NCBI GenBank assembly: GCA_905221605.1
Contig: CAJNDS010000082.1
Span: forward strand, 1-64,000
Direction of reading: 5' to 3'
Source of the DNA: Symbiodinium natans
Taxonomy: Eukaryota; Sar; Dinophyceae; Suessiales; Symbiodiniaceae
DNA: 64,000 bases
Made by a program: the position numbers and the translations under genes. Positions 57,022 to 64,000 of this stretch are shown one piece after another. The notes beneath the pieces were generated by a model. The model was not told where the DNA came from. It saw nothing but the letters and a program-made list of their open reading frames with translations, and did no database searches. Within the stretch, counting starts at the first letter, position 1. The number at the start of each line of letters is the position of its first letter.

Positions 57022-57530
57022 ATTGTATACTATACCGCGCCATATCAGTATTATGAATCTTGGAAGCGCGGGAAGAATACTAATAATAGTGCTAATTTAC
57101 AGCAACAATCGTGTAAGCGCCAAGATGAACGAACGCGCAGGCACATTGTAAGAGACGTGTTTTCTTGGCCCGTGAACAAGATAATGACAGAAAGTGCTGG
57201 TTTCGTTCGCTGAAAGGTCAAATTAATCTATTCAAACCAAAAGCCCCCCCTCCCCAGGTGGTCAGGCGCTCTTTGCCGAGTTGCGGAAGATCGCAAGCCC
57301 ATCTTGCGCTCGGGCGGGGCAGTGAGACCTGGGCCCAAGCACTTGGGCTTAGGGTTTAGGGTTTCGGGGTTGGGGTTTTAGGGTATTCGTTGGGGTGTGA
57401 AGACACCTCAAAACCCTTTCTTCCATTCATTGGGGGAGATGAAAAACCTCAAAACCCTTAAGCCCTAGGCTTCTTTCTTTCCTACCAAAATAAGGGTTAT
57501 TCCTACCTCAAGAAGGATGCCCGGAGCCAC

Positions 57531-57618
57531 CCTAAACCCTAAACCCTAAACCCTAAACCCTAAACCCTAAACCCTAACCCTAAACCCTAAACCCTAAACC
57601 CTAAACCCTAAACCCGAG
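57531..57618 (-). repeat. Interstitial telomere-like tract
   Basis: Twelve or so CCCTAAA units, with a single CCCTAA hexamer in the middle. It is among the most perfect tracts here. Confidence 0.95.
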
Positions 57619-58092
57619 CAGAAAAGAGTTCGGGTTGATAGCTGCCAGAATCTTAGGCTCTCGGGGATTTTTTGTTGTTTCTTACATGCCTGCAGGGGAC
57701 TTTACTGGGTTTTTAGGATTCGACGGTTCGCAGGAGATCTTTCTAATTAGGGGTTCATCAGCTTATTTAAGGAGGTTTAGAGTGTTTAGAGGTTTAAGGG
57801 GCTTTGAGGCTTTCGGGACTTTCGGGGTCCTAGGCTGCGTTGAGGGAAGACAGGACTCTAGCGTTTAGTGATCGCTTGGGCGGCTCGGAGTTTACAGGGC
57901 TTAAGGGTTTTGGGGGGGGGGCTTGGGTTTGCTGGTGGGCGTTGTGGCTTCTGGCACCTTGTCGGTGCCCACAATTTTGGAGGTGATGCGTGCACGATAA
58001 TCCCCCGTATCAGCGGGTTAAGCTGCCGCCTGCGATGCCATGCCCCTACGCCGTAGAATCCCGCAACCCACAATCCCAAAATCGGAAAGTCT

Positions 58093-58262
58093 TCCGACGC
58101 CCACCCTAAATCCTAAACCCTGAACCCTAAAGTCCGAAATCCGACACCCCAAGCCCTAAACCCTTAAATCCTAAAACCCGAAGAGTCTAAGACCCTAACC
58201 CTCAAACCCCCAAACCCTTAAACCCTAGAACCCTAAAACCCTGAACCCGAGACACCCGAAAC
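58093..58262 (-). repeat. Degenerate telomere-like tract
   Basis: CCCTAAA units mixed with CCCCAAA, CCCTTAAA and CCCGAAA, over about 170 bases. Confidence 0.82.
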
Positions 58263-58347
58263 CACCCCAAAACCCCCAGACACGAGCCGAAGGTGAAAAT
58301 CGCACTCACTTGGCCGATGGGAAGCTACGGATGAGTTGCGGTGTTTC

Positions 58348-58426
58348 ACCCTCATACCAACAGTCCTTAATAGGGATTATCATTAGGGGGTACTACAGTC
58401 CCTATGAAGGACTGTTAGTATAAGGA
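58348..58426. mobile_element. Family C miniature inverted-repeat element
   Basis: ACCCTCATACCAACAGTCCTT pairs with AAGGACTGTTAGTATAAGG. It is the shortest and cleanest copy (79 bp) and has no telomere-like insert. Confidence 0.78.
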
Positions 58427-58805
58427 GGAACGAACATCCCAACGAATTAGAACATGCGGGCCGTCCTTTTCAAGGGGGAGCTTAGGGCCATTTGGGCTTT
58501 TGGACAAGGGGACTGAAGAAACACATAAAACCACCTCCTGCCCAGCAAAAAGTTGATTCCGACGGGTGACTGCCAGGTTTGAGCGCTATTCCCTAAACCC
58601 TAAACCCTAAACCCGAAACCCTCAACCCCAAACCGTGTTTGGGATTCGGGCTTTGGCAGCTTCATGGGACCAACCAGGGAAGGCGAGCCCAGAAGGGTTT
58701 GGGGGCTTAGGGTTTCGGGTTTAGGAGCATACGTACCCGAAGTACGGTCATAAGCAATGGTAGTTGCCCTACTTGTACCTACCAACGCCCTCGACACCGA
58801 ACCCT

Positions 58806-58879
58806 TCTTGAAGGTTCATGCGTAGTTATAAGCAGGCCCAGAGGAGCAACTCTCTACGTAACTACCCATGCACCTTCAA
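58806..58879. mobile_element. Family B short element
   Basis: TTGAAGGTTCATGCGTAGTT pairs with AACTACCCATGCACCTTCAA across 34 bases, giving a long hairpin. Confidence 0.78.
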
Positions 58880-59566
58880 CAATCCCTCAAGTGTAGAGTA
58901 CCTTAATAAAGCTTACTTCAAGGGTCAAAGGGGAAACCCCACGGGCTACTTTGGGCTACGACAGGAGCGACCCTTTTGTAAGGGACCGTAAAGGGGTCTA
59001 CTAAGTTGTGCATCTTTGAGGCTACGTAGGTCCATAGAAACTGTCAAAACGACAAGTGTCATAGATAACAGCAGGGCAGGATTCTAGCGGCTTTCCTAAT
59101 TCAAGTATACGGAACCCTAAATCCTAAACCCTCAAAGGGGTCAGCCCCAAGCCCTAAAGCCCTGAACCTCAGGCCACCCATGTGTCGGCCAAGCTGCACT
59201 TCCGTGTGATGGTCGTGATCTGGGCCTCGTGCGGAATGTGGGTTTAGGGGTTCAACATGTTGGTCACTTTTCAGGCCTAGGGTTTAAAATGATGATGCTC
59301 TTCTTGGACATGTTTTTTTTTGTCATCTTTTGTGGATTAGGAAATGGAACCCAAGAAACCATGCGTTAAAGCAACGCCCCAGGAATTAGAAGTAGGGTTC
59401 GAACCTCACGAGCTGGTTGCTTGAGATTTGGGTTGGAGTTTCAGGGTTTGCTCCCAGCTCTACGTTGGAACGGAGTGGTGCGACTTCTTTGAGTGGCAAA
59501 GCTTGGCAACATGGGTATGTCCCAAAACATGGAACCCCCCCAACAAATCTCCCCCTCTAATTAATC

Positions 59567-59571
59567 TACCC

Positions 59572-59602
<31 letters not shown>
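59567..59602 (+). repeat. Poly-C/poly-A junction
   Basis: About 24 C directly followed by nine A. Its structure is like that at 28449. Confidence 0.9.
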
Positions 59603-59604
<2 letters not shown>

Positions 59605-60379
59605 CCCAACATATAATAACGCTGACTCCAAAAACGTGGCCCTATCTTCGGAAACCGCACATCAAGGTCAAAACGTTTTGTCGGCCATTCGGAACCTGCC
59701 GACTACAAAACAAACGCCAAAACGTCGGATAGATATTGCCATGCAGTAGCTGCCTCAGGACGAGCAGACCCTAAACCCGACTCCCTAAACCCGAAACCCT
59801 AAATCCCTTAAACCAAAACATAGCGAAGGCTTCGGAGACACCATGCGTGTCTGAACAACTCGCCTCCCCGGGCTCAAGCCAAGACTCGGGGTGACCCTCT
59901 TCAACCCAAGAAGGGAAGACATGAACGATCCCAAGGGTAAAGGGGCGCTCCAGGCTGTTCTATGGGTTGTACCTTGGACCCTGAACGTTGCACCCTTGGG
60001 GTTTGGGGATCCTTTCGAAACGTCCTTAAGGTAGTACAAGGACCATAGTAGGAGTGCATTCCGGGGGGAACCTTTAGGGGTACAACCTTAAGGGTACGAG
60101 TCTGTATCCCTTGAGTTGTAGCTCCAAGGTCGTTTGTTCCTACGGTAAACTTCACAGCCTCGAACTCCAATAAGCCTAAGAGAAGAGTACCCTAAACCCT
60201 GAACTCTAAAAACTAAAAAGCCCAAACCCTAAACTACCGTAAATCCTACGACCTTGTCCTTGGGAGGCCTGCGGGATTTAGTACCCTTCTGCCTCAAGCC
60301 CCAAACCCCGCACCCCCACCAAGAAAAACACCCAAAAGCCGAAGCCCACCAACAAACACCAAAACCCTACTTAAGCCTA

Positions 60380-60499
60380 CACTTGGAGGTTCATGTGGGT
60401 AGTTTTTAAGCAGGGTCCTGAAGAGTCAGGGATACTCTAAATAAGGTTCTAACTAGACTTCTCCCTCCCTTAATCCATACTTCCAAGTACTCATGAACC
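60380..60499. mobile_element. Family B element ending in telomere-like DNA
   Basis: The left ACTTGGAGGTTCATGTGGGT is intact. The right arm reads TACTCATGAACC and then, instead of TCCAAGT, continues as AAACCCCTAACCCC. Confidence 0.68.
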
Positions 60500-60586
60500 A
60501 AACCCCTAACCCCTAACCCTTAAACCCTAACCCCTAACCCCTAACCCCTAAACCCCTAAACCCTGAACCCTAAACCCTAACCCTAC
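60497..60586 (-). repeat. Interstitial telomere-like tract, CCCCTAA variant
   Basis: Mostly CCCCTAA units, then CCCTAAA. The variant is locally homogenised. Confidence 0.92.
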
Positions 60587-60663
60587 AAGCTCGGCTCCCC
60601 CACCATGCCCATCATGGGTGGCTGCGTGGGGGTGCCTTGCTTCAGCTTCAGCCAGGCCTGTGG

Positions 60664-60778
60664 AGGTTTAGGGTGGAGGTTTTGAGGTTTTGAGGGTTCA
60701 GGGTTTAGGGTTTGGGGTTTAGGGTTTTGGGGTGTGGGTTTCAGGGTTTAGGGTTTGGCGTTTGGGGTTCAGGGCTCA
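60664..60778 (+). repeat. Degenerate telomere-like tract
   Basis: TTTAGGG units with TTTTGAGG and TTTGGGG variants. It is in the opposite orientation to the tract 80 bases to its left. Confidence 0.85.
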
Positions 60779-61449
60779 TACCCACTTCAACCTTCAGATC
60801 GGGGTCCCGAAGCCCTCAGACCTATGACCTTAACCCTGAACCCCCAAATCCTAAATAAAATCCTAACTAGGATCCTCTTCAGCCAAGTCAGGGAACGAAA
60901 AAACTGTCCCAAGGCGCGACCTAGGTTTAGAGTGTAGTGGGCTTTTAGGGGTGAAGCCCTCCAGCTCTGCAGCACTTCCGTGGAAGGTGTGCTTGACATC
61001 TACTCATCTGCAGTTGGGGGTTTCGGGGTTTAGGTTTTGGGGTGAGCCCGAAACAGTGAAGTCCTGTCCTGCACACACTTGCGGATCTTACATCTGCAAC
61101 AAGTAGAATGCTTACCCCAAACATGGCCCAACACCCCCACATAAACCCGAAACCCTAAAACCATCCCTGCCCTCCCACCCCCCCAGACTCCGCCTTGAGA
61201 GCGCCTCGCCTTGTGACAGCCCCAGGCTTGCGCGTCGGCGCCGGCGTCGTCGACTTCGTTCCTGAAGGCGCCTCTGCTTTTGGGGGTGGGGGGGCGGGGG
61301 GTGGTTTTCGGGATCTTCATGAAATCTACTGTTTGGTTTCTAGGCCCTAAAGCATAAACCCTAAACCCACCTAAACAGTCTCGAACCCGCCAGCGGTGCG
61401 GGCCCAGGTCGAAGGTGGCCTGCTCTTGAACTCCCTGAGACGCCCTCGC

Positions 61450-61690
61450 TCTCTCTCTCTCTCACTCTCTCTCGCTCTCTGTCTGTCTGTCTGTCCGTCT
61501 GTCCGTCTGTCTGCCTGTCTCTCTCTCTCTCTATAACAACCCTGAACCGTCGGTGAAAAAGACCAATAAGCTGATAAGCAACTATATACATACATATACA
61601 TGTACATGTACATGTACTTGTACATGTACACGTACCTGTACATACACATATACATATACTTATACTTATACATATACTGTTATGTTATGT
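61450..61690 (+). repeat. (CT)-(GTCT)-(GTCC) and ACATGT microsatellites
   Basis: CT and GTCT/GTCC units (61450-61532), then a TACATGTACATG and CATATACTTATA repeat (61580-61690). Confidence 0.92.
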
Positions 61691-62191
61691 TTTGATATGT
61701 TATGTTGTGTATGCATCTCTCCTGCTCTCTGTATGTATGTGTGTAGACTATGTGAATATCAAAAAGATGTGAGGAAACACAAGTATGAACATATGAATAT
61801 ACATGCCAGCTTACACCCTGACCCCGAAAAAGTATTCCAAGAGTTGCACAAACAATTCCAGTCGTCTGTCCTCTTTGAAGAGGCCCTGAGCCCTCTAAAG
61901 CCAAGACTAGCTGGGTTTAGGGTTTAGGGAAAGGACAAAAGGACCGGCGCCAACAAGAGAGTCTGTTCTTCACGTGATGGGCCCCTCATCTTCTGTCTTG
62001 ATGCCGTAGGCCGTGAAATCCCAAACAATGCGCGGCTGAGGCAGCAGACCCCAAGTCCTAAACCATAAGCCATAGGGTAAAACCCCAAGCCCAAACCTCA
62101 AGCCCAAAACTGCAGGGCAGAGCCCAAAGCCCTAATCCCCAAACTGTAGGGTGAACCCTGAACTCTAAACCCCACGGGCTACACGCTACAC

Positions 62192-62230
62192 GCTACACCC
62201 TAAACCCTAAACCCTAAACCCTAAACCCGA
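62192..62230 (-). repeat. Interstitial telomere-like tract
   Basis: Preceded by three TACACGC/TACACCC units; then CCCTAAA four times. Confidence 0.92.
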
Positions 62231-62448
62231 TGCCCCCCAGTGGTTGGAGCTGAGGGCTGGGCTGTGAAGCTGTTGCCTCATGCTGCTCATGGCTGGATCA
62301 GTTTGGGATTCTTTTTTGGGGGGTTTAGGGTTTAGGGTTGAGGGTTTAGGGTACTGAACTTGGGGAGTTACTTTGGAATTACATACAGTGCCCCAAAAAT
62401 TCAGAAGCATCCCTAAGAATCCCTAAGTGGAGTGGTCTCCCTTCGGAC

Positions 62449-62511
62449 CCCTAAAGCCTAAAGCCTAAAGCCTAAAGCCTAAAGCCTAAACCCTAAACCC
62501 TTAGCCCTAAA
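62449..62511 (-). repeat. Homogenised GCCTAAA variant array
   Basis: Six uninterrupted units with G in place of the first C, followed by normal CCCTAAA units. The array is uniform in the variant, which independent point mutation would not give. Confidence 0.93.
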
Positions 62512-62975
62512 CTGGAGAAGTCCAGCCTTGGGTCTTCGTGGCATGTTTTGAGAACTCGTATTGTCATTGGCTGCTTTATGGTTGTTTTGCAAATGTCAAT
62601 GACCGTACTATTATTATTCATTTTTCTATGTTTTCTTGCGATTGTTAAGATTATTCTTTTCTTCTTGATATGAGATTTGCTATTATATTATTAGTTCGAT
62701 TGTTGTAGCACTTGGAACTTGCTCTTTGACATTGGGGCAGCAGCAGGCATTCAGACCTTCTTACAGAGATATGCTCCGCTCCTTTGGATGTCAAATCTCC
62801 CACCGTGTGGTACACATGTCACCTTTAATCCCTCAACTCTGGTGTAGAGTTGAGGGTTGAGGGTTCAACGCCATGAGTTGGGGGAAGCACCCCGTAAATC
62901 TTCAACCCTAAGCCCTTAACTGCGGTAGAAGAAGAAGAAACCCTAAACCCTAAGCCTTGAACCCTAAAAACCCCT

Positions 62976-63156
62976 ACTTGGAGGTTCATGGTACTTATTA
63001 ACCAACTAGAACTGTACTTACAACCCACTTATAGGCCCCCTGAAGTGCCCTAACATGGTTAGAAGTACAGTGATAAGTACAGTAAGACTAAACCCGAAAC
63101 CCTAAACCCTATAAGTACACTTAGAATTGGTTCATGAGTACCCTGAACCTCCAAGT
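62976..63156. mobile_element. Family B element with internal telomere-like insert
   Basis: ACTTGGAGGTTCATGGTAC pairs with GTACCCTGAACCTCCAAGT. Between the arms, at 63088-63111, lies CTAAACCCGAAACCCTAAAC, which other copies lack. Confidence 0.75.
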
Positions 63157-63358
63157 AAGCCCTCGGAGTGCTGGCGGGAGACCAAAGTGGGCCATCTTGT
63201 CGATCCCGCTCGCCGAGACCTTTCCCAGCTTCACACCGAAGACCTGGCCAAGAACAGGTTAGAAGCCTGTGGGCTTTCTTGCGTAGCCGGAGTGTGGGCA
63301 AGCGTGCGGGGTTTGGGGTGTGATGGAAGGAAATAGCATAGAATAATTGCTACTAGTA

Positions 63359-63535
63359 TTCCCGTATGGCCACTATATCACTATACTGTAGAGCTCCAAC
63401 ACCCTATGCTTATTCAGACCCCGAGATTAGCTGCGTTCGGATTGCGCTTCCCGTATGGCCACTATATCACTATACTGTAGAGCTCCAACACCCTATGCTT
63501 ATTCAGACCCCGAGATTAGCTGCGTTCGGATTGCG
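63359..63535 (+). repeat. Perfect 89-bp tandem duplication
   Basis: Two identical 89-bp units (63359-63447 and from 63448, the last matching base being 63535), beginning TTCCCGTATGGCCACTATAT. No mismatch is seen, so the duplication is recent or an assembly artefact. It has no telomere-like content. Confidence 0.95.
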
Positions 63536-63869
63536 AAATCCGTGGGGGAGGCGGGTGGGGTTCTAGCTAAGTGCTGCGAGTTGGAATGTGTGGTTGCCCG
63601 GGGGGGGGGGGAGGGACTCGACATATAAGGTTAAAATCAAGCCGAAGAGAGAAGGGAGGGGGGGCGGTTGGGTGGTGGGGAGCTAAACCCTAAACCTCTA
63701 AATCCCTAAACCCCGAACATCCCGAAAAAACCTCGGAGCTCCCCCAACCCTAAACCCGAAACCCTGATCCCGAGACCCCAAACCATGGGAGGCAGGGGGG
63801 GCAGGGAGGCGGAGGGGGCCAAGTGAACATTCGGAATCAACAGCGAACTCAGGGTTGTTCGATGGGGTG

Positions 63870-63961
63870 CGAAACCCTAAACCCTAAACCCTAGCTTCTA
63901 AACCCTAAACCCTAAACCCTGACTTCTAAACCTAAACCCTAAACCCTAAACCCTAAACCCC
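63870..63961 (-). repeat. Interstitial telomere-like tract
   Basis: Three blocks of CCCTAAA separated by two copies of CTTCTAAACC. A TTCTAAACCCTAAA unit is therefore duplicated inside the tract. Confidence 0.93.
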
Positions 63962-64000
63962 AAAAGTGTAAAGAACGCAGACCTCGTAGTCGATCTGCGG

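Noticed and set aside
63870-64000. True chromosome end at the right edge
   Set aside because: The tract is interrupted, has C-strand polarity (CCCTAAA reading rightwards is wrong for a right-hand terminus), and unique sequence follows it.

Overview
This window looks like non-genic, repeat-saturated nuclear DNA of a eukaryote, most probably a dinoflagellate or close alveolate relative. The main reasons are plant/dinoflagellate-type telomere heptamers (TTTAGGG / CCCTAAA) scattered through the interior, retroelement fragments that resemble gag and DIRS-like RT/RNase H proteins known to me from dinoflagellate genomes, and one near-match to the 3' part of the dinoflagellate spliced leader. The assignment is an inference; no ribosomal RNA or intact marker gene is present. 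I found no complete protein-coding gene and no tRNA or rRNA that I can support. Almost all open frames are translations of simple repeats or of telomere-like DNA, whose heptamers produce endings such as GFRV or NPKP.

Layout. 1-4141 is a decayed LTR-type retroelement: the same ~93-base sequence lies at the window start and at 4049-4141, with frameshifted gag-like segments but no recognisable polymerase between them. 4142-7440 is unique-looking sequence without a gene. 7440-8640 is an array of degenerate repeats whose left and right halves run in opposite orientation, followed by a 150-base nested palindrome. From about 10.6 kb to the end, short telomere-like tracts in both orientations recur about every kilobase, mixed with microsatellites (CAG, CT, GT, TAC, TATATG) and homopolymer C/G tracts, including a ~310-base almost pure C tract at 24.88 kb.

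25.8-28.35 kb holds the only other protein relics, all on the minus strand: an OTU-type cysteine-protease pseudogene (27.56-28.35 kb), a 0.65 kb AGCATTTT array, then an RT thumb region and RNase H. Their order and shared strand suggest one decayed mobile-element polyprotein whose RT palm has been lost where the array now sits. An unexplained long frame lies at 53.36-54.34 kb.

From 12.6 kb on I could group more than twenty short (60-180 bp) inverted-repeat elements into at least eight families (called A to H here), by comparing copies within the window. They are often clustered (39.6-41.3, 43.2-43.9, 51.1-51.6, 54.3-56.0 kb). Several copies carry telomere-like DNA exactly inside them or at a truncated end, and some families have a built-in CCCTAA motif. 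This link between miniature elements and interstitial telomere-like DNA is the most interesting signal in the window.
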